A stretch of DNA of 64,000 bases from Aldehydirespirator sp965203575 (lineage in GTDB: Bacteria > Actinomycetota > Acidimicrobiia > Acidimicrobiales > Aldehydirespiratoraceae): assembly GCA_965203575.1 (NCBI GenBank), contig OZ241894.1, forward strand, positions 1,054,001 through 1,118,000, in the 5' to 3' direction. The notes beneath the pieces are model-generated. The model saw nothing but the letters and a program-made list of their open reading frames with translations, was not told the origin of the DNA and did no database searches. Shown piece by piece: positions 33,933-42,925 of the stretch. Each line of letters starts with the position of its first letter. The first letter of the stretch is position 1. The position numbers were made by a program, and so were the translations under genes.

Positions 33933-35264
33933 TCAGCGGCAGACCGGCTCGTAGCGCAGGCCCCGTTCGGCCAGCCGCTCCAGGGCCATGTCCAGACCCT
34001 GCACCGTCGTGGAGCGGTCACCGCCACCGTCGTGCATCAGCAGGACTACGCCGGGCCTGGCCCACTGCACGATGTAGTCGGCGATCTCCTCTGCCGGGGG
34101 ACGGAGCCAGTCTTGGGGGCTGGCGTCCCAGGTCAACAGCGACAGCCCGTGGTCCGACGCCCATTCCCTGGTGAAGGCGTCGATCGAGCCGTACGGCGGG
34201 CGCAGGCAGGGCGCGGCGAGGTCCCCCAGCACCGCCTGGGTCCGGCTGATCGTCTCGTCGAAGGCCGCCCGGGACAGCCCGGCCAGGTCCTCGTGCTCCC
34301 AGGTGTGGTTGGCGATGGTGTGACCCTCGGCCGCGATGCGCTGGATTATCTCGGGATAGGCCTGCGCCAACGAGCCCACCACGAAGAACGTGGCCCTGGC
34401 GTCGTGACGGGCCAGCACGTCGAGCACTTGCGGGGTGTAGTCGGGATGAGGGCCGTCATCGAAGGTCAGATACACGACGTCGCCGTCGTCGGGCGTGACC
34501 GGTCGGGGCACGGTCACCTTCTGCGACGTAGTTGTGGGAGTGGGCCCGGCCAGCGGCAGCACCTCGACGTTGAGCTCGTAGCCGGATTCCCCTGCGTGCG
34601 AGGAGACCACAGTCACCCTCCACCCTCCGGTGGCCGGCAACTCCGCCTCCACAAGTTGGGACCGTTGGGCGGCGGAGGTGACAACCAAGTGATCCAGGCG
34701 GACATCGAGCCACACGCCCAGGGGTGCTAGCAGTTCGGCGGTGAACGGCTGTCCCTCCGATGCGTACACCGTGTAGGTCTGGCGCTCGCGGAAGTCGATG
34801 GTCCCGGACTCCGCGGCGCTCACCGCTCCCGGCTCGAAGCGGATGATTGTCGCCGGCCGCTCCGGGCCGGGCGTCGGCATGTCCTCGATGGGCTCGGTAT
34901 CGATCACCGTCACCAGCGGTGCCGACGATGACGAGTCGACCTCCACGGTGAGGTGCTCCGGGTCCTCCCGGCCGACGGCGCCGGACTCCACCGACGTGAC
35001 GGGGAGTTGGCCCTCACCTTCGCCCGGGGCCTCGACGGTAGGCACCGTCGTCTCGGACTGAGCCTCGGGCTCAGTCGAGGTGGTCGGTGTCGTCGTGGTG
35101 GTCGTGGTGGTCGAGGTGGTGCGCGACACCGTCGGATCGGTAGTCGCAGCCGTCTCGGGGTCCCCTCCCGACATGGCGGGATAGTGGCCCGACGACCGGT
35201 CGCCGCTGCATCCGGAAGCCACCAGGACCAGCCCCAAGCCGATGGCGAGAGTCCTAGGCAACAC
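33933..35264 (-). CDS. Polysaccharide deacetylase lipoprotein (NodB domain)
   Basis: The GTG at 35264 gives a 443-residue protein with a classic lipoprotein signal (MLPRTLAIGLGLVLVASGC), so the mature protein sits on the outer face of the membrane. Residues about 45-85 are a Thr/Ser-rich linker. Residues about 110-230 form a beta-rich region of unknown type. The C-terminal NodB domain has all catalytic motifs: TFDDGPHPDYTP, NHTWEHEDL (metal histidines), RPPYGS, LTWDASPQDW and VLLMHDGG. It probably removes N-acetyl groups from peptidoglycan or another glycan. A longer start at 35357 would bury the signal. It overlaps the methyltransferase gene by 11 bases. Confidence 0.88.
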   Translation of the reverse strand: MLPRTLAIGLGLVLVASGCSGDRSSGHYPAMSGGDPETAATTDPTVSRTTSTTTTTTTTPTTSTEPEAQSETTVPTVEAPGEGEGQLPVTSVESGAVGREDPEHLTVEVDSSSSAPLVTVIDTEPIEDMPTPGPERPATIIRFEPGAVSAAESGTIDFRERQTYTVYASEGQPFTAELLAPLGVWLDVRLDHLVVTSAAQRSQLVEAELPATGGWRVTVVSSHAGESGYELNVEVLPLAGPTPTTTSQKVTVPRPVTPDDGDVVYLTFDDGPHPDYTPQVLDVLARHDARATFFVVGSLAQAYPEIIQRIAAEGHTIANHTWEHEDLAGLSRAAFDETISRTQAVLGDLAAPCLRPPYGSIDAFTREWASDHGLSLLTWDASPQDWLRPPAEEIADYIVQWARPGVVLLMHDGGGDRSTTVQGLDMALERLAERGLRYEPVCR

Positions 35265-35877
35265 GCCGCAACACCCGCAGCGAGCCGACCGCCGCCCGCT
35301 CCTCGAAGCACCCGTCGGACAGGGCACGGCACCAGATCTCATACGGTGGCCGTCCACCGTCGGCGGGGTTCTCGAACACGTCGTGTATGGCCAGGAGTCC
35401 CCCGGGCCTCACATGGGACGTCCAACCCTCGTAGTCCCGGTGAGCGGGCTCGGCGCCGTGCCCGCCGTCGATGAACACCATGGCCAGTGGGGTGGCCCAC
35501 AGCGATGCCACCGTCGGCGAATCGCCCACCACCGCGACGATGGTTCCCTCCAGACCAGCGTCGGTGACGGTACGGCGGAAGAACGGCAGCGTGTCGATCA
35601 CGCCCAGATCGGGGTCGACCACCTCCGGGTCGTGATGCTCCCAGCCGGGCTGGTTCTCCTCGGAGCCGCGGTGGTGGTCGACGCAGAACAGCACCCGCCC
35701 GCCTTGCTGCGCGGCCGCGCCCAGATACACCGCCGACTTGCCGCAGTAGCTGCCCACCTCCAGCAGCGGCCCGTCCACTTCGAGCGACGCGGCTGCCCGG
35801 TAGAGGGCCAGTCCCTCGTCGGCCGGCATGAAGCCGCGTGCTGCCTCAGCCGCGAGCCGGAGCCGATCTTCCATCAT
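35254..35877 (-). CDS. Class I SAM-dependent methyltransferase
   Basis: This 207-residue protein of the Methyltransf_24 / CmcI-like type has motif I LLEVGSYCGKSAVYLGAAA, an acidic strand end VLFCVDHHRGS, GDSPTVASLW and the metal- or substrate-site strand MVFIDGGHGAEPAHRDYEGW (seen as VFIDGGHGAEPAHRDYE). The pattern fits methyltransferases acting on sugars, macrolides or phenols. It overlaps the GtrA gene by 32 bases and the deacetylase gene by 11, so the three form a leftward operon that probably modifies the cell surface (inference). Confidence 0.83.
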   Translation of the reverse strand: MMEDRLRLAAEAARGFMPADEGLALYRAAASLEVDGPLLEVGSYCGKSAVYLGAAAQQGGRVLFCVDHHRGSEENQPGWEHHDPEVVDPDLGVIDTLPFFRRTVTDAGLEGTIVAVVGDSPTVASLWATPLAMVFIDGGHGAEPAHRDYEGWTSHVRPGGLLAIHDVFENPADGGRPPYEIWCRALSDGCFEERAAVGSLRVLRRVA

Positions 35878-36310
35878 CGCCGGCTCGGGGCCACAACACC
35901 CGGTCGAGGAACACGTACTTGGCTAGCCACACACTGCCGTAGGCACCGAGGTTGCCGGCCACGACGAGCAGCGTGCGCTGCGTGAAGTGCTCGACGACCG
36001 CCACCGCCAACGACGACAGCGCCAGGCCGACCAGCGCCATCACCCAGAAGGTGAGCACCTCGCTGCCCAGCCGGTGAGGACCGCTGCGCTGCCACACCCA
36101 TGCCCTGCTCAGGAGGTATGCCGGCGCGGTGCCTACCATCCAGGCTGCGAGGTTGGCTCCGACCGCGGGCCACCCCAGCACGCCATGACAGATCGCCAGC
36201 ACACTGAGCCCGACCGTCACGTTCACAACCGACACGCCGCAGTAGCGCAGGGCCTTCAGCCCGTGCTCGACTCTGAGCCTGCGCAGGGCGGAGGTCGGCG
36301 TGGTGGTCAC
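35846..36310 (-). CDS. GtrA-family membrane protein
   Basis: This 154-residue protein has four predicted membrane helices (about residues 24-44, 48-70, 86-108 and 118-138) and the GtrA motifs LRYCGVSVVNVTVGL, WMVGTAPAYLLSRAWVW and NLGAYGSVWLAKYVFLDRVL (seen as VWLAKYVFLDRVL). GtrA proteins help flip or tether lipid-linked sugars for cell-wall glycans. It uses a GTG start and is the first gene of the GtrA-methyltransferase-deacetylase unit, divergent from tesB. Confidence 0.85.
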   Translation of the reverse strand: MTTTPTSALRRLRVEHGLKALRYCGVSVVNVTVGLSVLAICHGVLGWPAVGANLAAWMVGTAPAYLLSRAWVWQRSGPHRLGSEVLTFWVMALVGLALSSLAVAVVEHFTQRTLLVVAGNLGAYGSVWLAKYVFLDRVLWPRAGDDGRSAPARG

Positions 36311-36350
36311 GACCGCAGGCTATTGCCCACAACCGGGGCATGATGGGCTG

Positions 36351-37193
36351 ATGCAGACGGCGCTGGACAATGTGGTGGCCCTCCTCGACCTCGAAGCCAT
36401 CGAGGTCAACATCTTCCGGGGCCGCTCGCCCGACGACGACCGCCAGCGCATCTTCGGCGGCCAGGTGGCCGGCCAGGCTCTGGTCGCCGCCGCCCGCACA
36501 GTGGAGCGGGGCTCCGTGCACTCGCTGCACGCCTACTTCCTGCGGGCCGGCGACCCCAAAGCCCCGGTGCTCTACGACGTGGACCGCATCCGCGACGGCC
36601 GGTCGTTCACCACGCGGCGTGTCGTCGCCATCCAGCACGGACGGGCCATCTTCCAGCTGGCGGCGTCGTTCCATGTCGCCGAGGACGGATACGAGCACGC
36701 CGACCCGATGCCGGAGGTGCCCGACCCAGAGTCCCTTCAGCCTCGCACCAAGAAGATCGAGGCCGCCGACCCGGACCGGGCTCGACCCGACCGCCTGCAG
36801 GCACTGGACCTCCGCTATGTGACCACCAGCCCGCTCGATCGCAGCGGTCCGCTGCCGCCCAGGCAGATGGTGTGGATGCGGGCCAACGGCACGCTGGGCG
36901 ACGACCCGGTGCTGCACGCCTGCCTTCTCACCTACGCCAGCGACCTGACCCTGCTCGACACTGCGCTGGCGCCCCACGGCACCAGCGCGGCCAACCCGCG
37001 GGTCATGCTGGCCAGCCTCGACCACGCCATGTGGTTCCACGGGCCGTTCCGAGCCGATGAATGGCTCCTGTACGACCAGCACACTCCGGCCGCCAGCGGT
37101 GCGCGGGGGCTGGCCACCGGCAGGGTGTTCACCCGCGACGGTCTGCTGGTCGCATCGGTGGTGCAGGAAGGCCTGATCCGGCAGGTCAGGTAG
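36351..37193 (+). CDS. tesB: Acyl-CoA thioesterase II
   Basis: This 280-residue double-hotdog thioesterase has the TesB signatures RIFGGQVAGQALVAAARTV, SLHAYFLRAGDP, YDVDRIRDGRSFTTRRVVAIQ (seen as DVDRIRDGRSFTTRRV), the second domain LLTYASDLTLLDTAL with the catalytic Asp, SLDHAMWFHGPFRADEWLLY and SVVQEGLIR. It hydrolyses medium- and long-chain acyl-CoA. The ATG at 36351 aligns with the family N-terminus. It is divergent from the GtrA gene with only 40 bases between them. Confidence 0.92.
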   Translation: MQTALDNVVALLDLEAIEVNIFRGRSPDDDRQRIFGGQVAGQALVAAARTVERGSVHSLHAYFLRAGDPKAPVLYDVDRIRDGRSFTTRRVVAIQHGRAIFQLAASFHVAEDGYEHADPMPEVPDPESLQPRTKKIEAADPDRARPDRLQALDLRYVTTSPLDRSGPLPPRQMVWMRANGTLGDDPVLHACLLTYASDLTLLDTALAPHGTSAANPRVMLASLDHAMWFHGPFRADEWLLYDQHTPAASGARGLATGRVFTRDGLLVASVVQEGLIRQVR

Positions 37194-37205
37194 CCGTGCC
37201 GGATC

Positions 37206-38627
37206 ATGCGAGCAGACATGCCGGCTGAGGCGACTCGGTTGCGCACGAATGCGGCCGCCGTCCGCCGGGGGTTGGTTATGGCGATGGTGGCCGTATCGGC
37301 CGTCGGCGCTGCCTGTGCCGCCGACGACGAGCTGTCGGTACCGAGACCCACCGTTCCGACGGTGACATCGACCGATGCGGCCCAACCCACCGAACCGCCC
37401 ACTGGGGAGCCGGCAACCGGGGCGACGGAGCCCGGCGAGGCCGCGGCCGGCGATCCTGAGGAGTCCCAGCCCGAGGTGCCCGCGCCCGAGGAACCCGCGC
37501 CCGAGACGGCTGTCGACGCATCCGAGCCGACGACAACAGATCAAGCACCCGGCACGACACGGCGGGACGGCAACATGTTCGCTGCCGACGTGGCCCTTCA
37601 GGCCGTGCTCACCCTCGACGAGCCGATCGACATGGCGGTGGCCCCCGGCGACGACCTGGTGTGGATCGCGGAGCGGGCCGGCCGCGTGTCGCGGGTCGAC
37701 ATGAACCGGGGCGAGGTGGTGGAGACGATCCTGGACATCGGTGCCGAGACCGAAGCCACCGGCGAGCGAGGCCTCCTCGGGATAGCGGTGACCGACCGAT
37801 GGCTCTACGCGAACTTCACGGACCTCGCGGGCGACACCCGAGTCGACGCCTTCGAGCGGGAGGGAACCGGCCTGAGCGGCCACCGGCGGACGATCCTGTT
37901 CCAAGACCAGCCCTTCAGCAACCACAACGGCGGGGACCTGGCCATCGGCCCCGACGGCCTCCTCTACGTGGCCTTCGGCGACGGCGGCTCCGGAGGCGAC
38001 CCGCTCGATGCCGGCCAGGATCCCACGACCTGGCTGGGAGCTGTCCTGAGGATCGAGCCCACACCCGACGCGGCCGAGCCCTATGCCGTGCCCGCCGGCA
38101 ATCCCTTCGCAGCCGGCCAGCAGGGAGCGGGACGGCCTGAGATCTTCCTCACCGGAGTGCGCAACCCGTGGCGCTTCTCGTTCGACCGCGTCACCGGCGA
38201 CCTCTGGATCGCCGACGTGGGCCAGGACGCCTACGAGGAGGTGACCGTGCTGCTGGCCGCCAACGGAGGCGGTCTCGGCGCCAATCTGGGCTGGCGCCTC
38301 CGCGAGGGCCTGCACCGCTTCACCGGCGACGAGCCCCCCGATCACGCCGACCCGGTGTGGGAGTACGGCCAGGACGACGGCTGCAGCGTCACCGGCGGGT
38401 ACGTGTACCGGGGCAGCGCCATCGAAGACCTCTACGGCGCCTACGTGTTCGGCGACTACTGCACGTCGCGCCTGTGGGCCTTGCAGATCTCCAGGGGCGA
38501 AGTCGAGTTCCGAGAACTGGGAGCAGAAGTGTTCGGCGGCTCCCTCGCGTCGTTCGGCGAGGACGCCGACGGCGAGCTCTATGCGCTGTCGCTCAACGGC
38601 ACCATCGCCCGCATCGTCCCCCGATGA
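37206..38627 (+). CDS. Glucose/sorbosone dehydrogenase-like beta-propeller lipoprotein
   Basis: The N-terminus (to about residue 38) ends in a lipobox (VSAVGAAC). It is followed by a 75-residue Pro/Glu/Thr-rich linker that would hold the domain away from the membrane. From about residue 120 the protein is a GSDH-type six-bladed propeller: MAVAPGDDLVWIAERAGRV, GERGLLGIAV, NHNGGDLAIGPDGLLYVAFG, GDGGSGGDPLDAGQD, VRNPWRFSFDRVTGDLWIADVGQDAYEEV (seen as RNPWRFSFDRVTGDLWIADV) and GGYVYRG. Members oxidise sugars with PQQ, but many actinobacterial ones have no proven activity. No PQQ synthesis genes are nearby. Confidence 0.85.
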   Translation: MRADMPAEATRLRTNAAAVRRGLVMAMVAVSAVGAACAADDELSVPRPTVPTVTSTDAAQPTEPPTGEPATGATEPGEAAAGDPEESQPEVPAPEEPAPETAVDASEPTTTDQAPGTTRRDGNMFAADVALQAVLTLDEPIDMAVAPGDDLVWIAERAGRVSRVDMNRGEVVETILDIGAETEATGERGLLGIAVTDRWLYANFTDLAGDTRVDAFEREGTGLSGHRRTILFQDQPFSNHNGGDLAIGPDGLLYVAFGDGGSGGDPLDAGQDPTTWLGAVLRIEPTPDAAEPYAVPAGNPFAAGQQGAGRPEIFLTGVRNPWRFSFDRVTGDLWIADVGQDAYEEVTVLLAANGGGLGANLGWRLREGLHRFTGDEPPDHADPVWEYGQDDGCSVTGGYVYRGSAIEDLYGAYVFGDYCTSRLWALQISRGEVEFRELGAEVFGGSLASFGEDADGELYALSLNGTIARIVPR

Positions 38628-38697
38628 GACCGCGCCTGACCCCCGAGACGCCCGCAGGCAGCGTCGAGGCGGTGCGCTTCGTCTACCCTCCGCTGCT

Positions 38698-39165
38698 GTG
38701 ACCGCGCCCTCAGACGACACCGCGGCTCCCGCACCCGGGATCGAAGTCCACGAGTGCCTCGCCGTCACCGACGAGGTCGTTGACGCCATGCAGCGGCTCA
38801 TCCCTCAGCTGTCCTCGTCTAACCCTCCGCCGGGCCGGGCCGAGCTGGAGGAGATCGTGGCTTCGCCCGCCACCACGCTGTTCGTGGCCCGGCGGCGGGA
38901 CCGAATCGTCGGCGCGCTGACCCTGGTCGCCTTTCGCATCCCCACCGGTGTGCGTACCCGCATCGAGGACGTGGTGGTGGACGAGACGCTGAGGGGCCAG
39001 CGGGTGGGCGAGCGCCTCAGCGAGGCCGCGCTGGAGGCGGCCCGAGGCCTGGGGGCCCGCAGCACCGACCTCACGTCCAGGCCCTCGCGGGAGGCGGCCA
39101 ACCGCCTCTACGCACGCATGGGCTTCAAGAGGCGAGAGTCGAACGTCTACCGCTACACGCTGTGA
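38698..39165 (+). CDS. GNAT-family N-acetyltransferase
   Basis: This 155-residue acyltransferase has the strand RIVGALTLVAFRIPTG, then IEDVVVDETLRGQRVGERLSEAAL (seen as VVVDETLRGQRVGERL), the acetyl-CoA pyrophosphate-binding loop (Q/R-x-x-G-x-G/A), and the final ANRLYARMGFKRRESNVYRY. The GTG at 38698 leaves 70 bases after the dehydrogenase gene. It overlaps the acetoacetyl-CoA synthetase gene by four bases (GTGA). The substrate is unknown. Confidence 0.87.
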   Translation: MTAPSDDTAAPAPGIEVHECLAVTDEVVDAMQRLIPQLSSSNPPPGRAELEEIVASPATTLFVARRRDRIVGALTLVAFRIPTGVRTRIEDVVVDETLRGQRVGERLSEAALEAARGLGARSTDLTSRPSREAANRLYARMGFKRRESNVYRYTL

Positions 39166-41123
39166 GCAGCCCGGGTTCCCCCACCGCGCCCTTGTGGACG
39201 CCCTCGCCGCAACGCATAGCCGGTTCCAACCTCGAGGGCTTCAGGGGCTGGCTGCGCGAGCGCCGCGGCCTGGAACTGCCGGACTGGGCCAGCCTGCACC
39301 GGTGGTCGGTGCAACACAGCGGCGAGTTCTGGGCCGCAGTGTGGGACTGGTGCGGCGTCGAGGGCGACCGGGGCGAACGCCTCGTCGAATCGCCCGGCGA
39401 GGACCGGTGCCCGGACCCGGGCGAGCGGATGCGGCGCACCCGGTTCCTGCCCGACGCCAGGCTCAACGTGGCCCGGAGCCTGCTGGGTGAGCCGTCGACC
39501 GACACCGCTCTCGTCTTCCGCAGCGAGGACGGCGAGGCCATCGAGCTGACCCGGGCCGAGCTGCACGACATGGTCGGCCGGGTCCAGCAACTGCTGATCG
39601 ACGCGGGCGTGGGTCCCGGAGACCGGGTGGCGGCCTGGATGCCCAACCGCCCCGAGGCCTACGCGGTGATGCTGGCCGCGGCCGGCCTCGGCGCGGTGTT
39701 CAGCTCCACGTCGCCCGACTTCGGCACCGCGGGCGTGCTCGACCGTTTCAACCAGATCTCGCCCACCGTGCTGTTCGCCTGCGCCGACTACCCCTACGGC
39801 GGCCGCCGCCACGACTGCACGGAGCGTCTGGCCGCCATCGCGGCCGGCCTGCCGTCGCTGCGCCGCACTGTGGTGGTGGAGCCGGGCTGGCTCGACGGCT
39901 ACGGAGCCGGTTTCGGGTCCGGACCGACTCCGGCGGTGTTCCGGAAGCTGCCCTTCGACCACCCCTGGTACGTGCTGTACTCATCGGGCACGACCGGCCC
40001 GCCCAAGTGCATCGTGCACCGGGCCGGAGGGCTGCTCGTCAAGCACCTGGCCGAGCACCGGCTGCACTGCGACGTGCGGCCCGGTGACCGGGTGTTCTAC
40101 TTCACGACCACGGGCTGGATGATGTGGAACTGGCTCGCCTCGACCCTGGCCTGCGGCGCGGCCGCGGTGCTCTACGACGGCTCGCCCGCCCATCCGGGCC
40201 CCGAGCGCCTGTTCGACCTGGTCGACGACACGGGCATCACCTTCTTCGGCACATCGGCGAAGTTCATCGACGCCTGCCGCAACGCGGGAGCCCGTCCGGC
40301 CGCCACCCACGACCTGTCGTCGCTGCGCACCATCACGTCGACCGGCTCGACGCTGGTGGCCGAAGGGTTCGACTGGGTGTACGGCAACGTCAAGGCCGAC
40401 GTGCATCTGGCGTCGATCTCGGGAGGCACCGACCTGTGCGGCTGCCTGGTCGCCGGCGACCCGACATCGCCGGTCCGGCGGGGCGAGATCCAGCGTCCCG
40501 GCCTGGCCATGGACATGGACGTGGTGGACGACTCGGGCGAGACGCTGCCGCCCGGGATCGAGGGCGAGCTGGTGTGCCGCAGCCCGTTCCCGTCGATGCC
40601 GCTGCGCTTCTGGGACGACCCCGATGAGACCCGCTACCGGGCCGCATACTTCGAGCGCATCGACGGCGTCTGGCACCACGGCGACTTCGCGTCGCGGACC
40701 CCGTCGGGCGGGTTCGTGATCTCCGGCCGGTCCGACGCCACGCTCAATCCCGGCGGGGTGCGCATCGGCACCGCCGAGATCTACCGTCGAGTCGACACGA
40801 TGCCGGAGGTCGACGAGAGCATCGCGGTGGGTCAGCCGTACGGCGCCGACACCCGCGTTGTGCTGTTCGTCAAGATGTCATCCGGACACGAGCTGACCGA
40901 CGAGCTCCGGGGCCTGATCCGCAGCCGGATCCGCGCCGAGTTGTCTCCCCGGCACGTGCCTGCGGTGATCGCCGCGGTGGACGACATACCCCGGACCCGA
41001 TCGGGCAAGATGACCGAGACCGCGGTGCGGGACGTGATATGCGGGCGCCCGGTGCGAAACACCTCGGCGATGGCCAATCCTGAGGCTCTGGAGCACTTCC
41101 GCGACCGTCCCGAACTGGCCTGA
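39162..41123 (+). CDS. Acetoacetate--CoA ligase
   Basis: This 653-residue adenylate-forming enzyme activates acetoacetate to acetoacetyl-CoA. The length and the N-terminal region (ANLEGFRGWLRE-like SNLEGFRGWL, WDWCGVEGDRGERLVE) match AACS rather than acetyl-CoA synthetase. Motifs are the P-loop YSSGTTGPPKCIVH, YFTTTGWMMWNWL, SGGTDLCGCLVAG, the hinge WHHGDFASRTPSGGF with ISGRSDATLNPGGVRIG, and the catalytic lysine in RTRSGKMTE. The GTG start overlaps the GNAT stop. It links ketone-body or polyester turnover with central metabolism. Confidence 0.92.
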   Translation: MSSPGSPTAPLWTPSPQRIAGSNLEGFRGWLRERRGLELPDWASLHRWSVQHSGEFWAAVWDWCGVEGDRGERLVESPGEDRCPDPGERMRRTRFLPDARLNVARSLLGEPSTDTALVFRSEDGEAIELTRAELHDMVGRVQQLLIDAGVGPGDRVAAWMPNRPEAYAVMLAAAGLGAVFSSTSPDFGTAGVLDRFNQISPTVLFACADYPYGGRRHDCTERLAAIAAGLPSLRRTVVVEPGWLDGYGAGFGSGPTPAVFRKLPFDHPWYVLYSSGTTGPPKCIVHRAGGLLVKHLAEHRLHCDVRPGDRVFYFTTTGWMMWNWLASTLACGAAAVLYDGSPAHPGPERLFDLVDDTGITFFGTSAKFIDACRNAGARPAATHDLSSLRTITSTGSTLVAEGFDWVYGNVKADVHLASISGGTDLCGCLVAGDPTSPVRRGEIQRPGLAMDMDVVDDSGETLPPGIEGELVCRSPFPSMPLRFWDDPDETRYRAAYFERIDGVWHHGDFASRTPSGGFVISGRSDATLNPGGVRIGTAEIYRRVDTMPEVDESIAVGQPYGADTRVVLFVKMSSGHELTDELRGLIRSRIRAELSPRHVPAVIAAVDDIPRTRSGKMTETAVRDVICGRPVRNTSAMANPEALEHFRDRPELA

Positions 41124-41157
41124 AGGGGCGGCTTGGCACCGCCGCGACGGCGGTATC

Positions 41158-42048
41158 GTGTCGCCGGTGTCAATTGAGCCAGAGCATGTCTTGTGGTCCG
41201 GGCCGCGGCCCGAGCTGAACCGTCCCACGCTGATTGCCGCCTTCGAGGGCTGGAACGACGCCGGCGACGCGGCCACCACCGCGGCCTCCCACCTGGCCGG
41301 TCGCTGGGGGTGCGTGCCGGTGGCGGAGATAGATCCGGAGCCGTTCTTCGATTTCACGGCGGCCCGCCCGACCGTTCAGCTGGACGAGAGCAAGGCCCGG
41401 AGCATCGCATGGCCGGTGAACGAGGTACGGGTGGCCCGTCTCGACGACCCCGGCACCGACGCGGTCGTGCTGATCGGCACCGAGCCGCAACTGAGATGGC
41501 GGACGTTCACCCACCAGCTGATCTCTCTGGCCGGGATGCTGGGCGTGGAGCGGATAGTCACCCTCGGCGCGCTGCTCGCCGAGGTGCCCCACAGTCGCGA
41601 CGTGGAGGTGTACGGCTCCGCCGACGATGAAGAGCTTCGAGCCGAGCTCGGCCTCACGCCGTCCACTTACGAGGGGCCCACCGGGATCGTGGGCGTGCTG
41701 TCGTCGGCCTGCCGCGACGCCGGCTATCGCACCGCGTCGTTCTGGTCTGCGGTGCCGTCGTACATGCCGGCCGCGCCGTCTCCCAAGGCTGCGCTGGCTC
41801 TGGTCGAGCGGGTCTGTGCCCTCATGAAGGCGCCGGTGCCGACTTTCGATCTGGAGCAGCGGGCGAAAACCTACGAGCGGGAGATCACCAGGATCGTGGC
41901 CGAGGACGACGAGACCGCGGAGTATGTGGCCCGCCTCGAGAGAGCCTGGGACGCGGGGCGGGACGAGGACAGCGACGACACCTCCCTCAGCGACGACCCC
42001 GACCGGCTGGTGGCCGAGGTCGAGAAGTTCCTACGCGAAGGCGGCTAG
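41158..42048 (+). CDS. PAC2-family protein
   Basis: This 296-residue protein of the PAC2 (proteasome assembly chaperone 2-like) family is common in Actinobacteria. Motifs are LIAAFEGWNDAGDAATTAASHL, seen as FEGWNDAGDAAT, then DFTAARPTVQL, VVLIGTEPQLRWRTFT, IVTLGALLAEVPHSR, GPTGIVGVLSSACRDAGYRTASFWSAVPSYM (seen as GPTGIVGVL and SFWSAVPSYM). The C-terminus is strongly charged. Its role is not established. The GTG at 41158 fits the family start. It is convergent with the NUDIX gene, eight bases apart. Confidence 0.88.
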   Translation: MSPVSIEPEHVLWSGPRPELNRPTLIAAFEGWNDAGDAATTAASHLAGRWGCVPVAEIDPEPFFDFTAARPTVQLDESKARSIAWPVNEVRVARLDDPGTDAVVLIGTEPQLRWRTFTHQLISLAGMLGVERIVTLGALLAEVPHSRDVEVYGSADDEELRAELGLTPSTYEGPTGIVGVLSSACRDAGYRTASFWSAVPSYMPAAPSPKAALALVERVCALMKAPVPTFDLEQRAKTYEREITRIVAEDDETAEYVARLERAWDAGRDEDSDDTSLSDDPDRLVAEVEKFLREGG

Positions 42049-42056
42049 AGGCCGAG

Positions 42057-42791
42057 CTAGGTTTCGGGCTCGCCCCGCCATGGCGGGGTTCGGGGATGGT
42101 CGAAGAGCACTTCCACCGGCTCGCCCCGGATGGCTCTGAAGGCGTGCGGGGCCCACAGCTCGGGACGAGCGGTGCGCTCGGGTAGCTCGCCCTCGGCGAA
42201 GAACCCCACGTCCGAGCACTCCAGCGGGTGGGCCTTCAGCTCGCCGCCGAGGCTGCGGCAGTGGAACACGATCGACACCAGTGGCACGCGGTGGAAGCCG
42301 AGGCGCATCCCGTCAAGAATGGCGATGGGCCGCAGAACCTCGCAGTCGATCCCGGTCTCCTCCCGGACCTCCTTCATGGCGACCTCCGACGGTGAGTAGC
42401 CCACGTCCGACCATCCGGTCGGGTACAGCCACCAGCCGGAGTCGGCTCGCTGCACCAGCAGTATCCGGCCATCGTCATCGCCGACAATGGCGCCGACCGT
42501 GATCTTGGGCGTGACGTACCCGGCGATGCCGGAGCCGACGCCGTCGAGCCATTCTCCCACCTGTTGTTCCGCATCGACACCGAACACGCTGCGAGACCGG
42601 ATGTCGGCCGCCACGGCCAGCACTTCCTCGAAACGTTCCTGCTCGTAGCGGCTCTCGGTGAAGCTCAGACCGGTCTGTGCTATCCCGGCCAGGCTCTCGG
42701 CCCAACGCAGGATGTCGGCCTCACCCGCCGGCCTCAACTCTGAACCGGCATCATCGGCGGCGGCTCCGGGAGGTCCGGCGTCTTCGCCCAT
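42057..42791 (-). CDS. NUDIX hydrolase with N-terminal helical domain
   Basis: This 244-residue protein starts at ATG 42791 (a GTG codon directly before is an alternative). The N-terminal ~90 residues (ILRWAESLAGIAQTGLSF, YEQERFEEVLAVAADI) match the helical NUDIX_N domain. The catalytic domain follows with PKITVGAIVGDDDGRILLVQRADSGWWLYPTGWSDVG, seen as VGAIVGDDDGRILLVQR and WWLYPTGWSDVG. The Nudix box is GYSPSEVAMKEVREETGI, with Lys at the position that is usually Arg. It hydrolyses a nucleoside diphosphate linked to another group, and the substrate is unknown. Confidence 0.88.
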   Translation of the reverse strand: MGEDAGPPGAAADDAGSELRPAGEADILRWAESLAGIAQTGLSFTESRYEQERFEEVLAVAADIRSRSVFGVDAEQQVGEWLDGVGSGIAGYVTPKITVGAIVGDDDGRILLVQRADSGWWLYPTGWSDVGYSPSEVAMKEVREETGIDCEVLRPIAILDGMRLGFHRVPLVSIVFHCRSLGGELKAHPLECSDVGFFAEGELPERTARPELWAPHAFRAIRGEPVEVLFDHPRTPPWRGEPET

Positions 42792-42925
42792 CACGGCACC
42801 CTAACCCCGGCTGGGCGCAAGGCACCGGATCGACGCACGAACGATGTGGACACCCGCAACACGCTTGCCGCCCCCAACCCCGGCCGGGCGCGGACACCGG
42901 ATCGATGCGGCGGGCCAGGCCGCGG
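42792..42925. repeat. Imperfect direct repeat in the NUDIX-hemQ spacer
   Basis: AACCCCGGCTGGGCGCA near 42,803 and AACCCCGGCCGGGCGCG near 42,877 are near-identical, and each is followed after two to six bases by CACCGGATCGA(C/T)GC. The unit is about 34 bases with a spacing of about 74 bases. No further copies were seen. Confidence 0.45.

Noticed and set aside
35874..38801. Long minus-strand frame of about 975 codons
   Set aside because: It runs opposite GtrA, tesB, the dehydrogenase and the GNAT genes, has a composition typical of antisense high-GC DNA and shows no domains.
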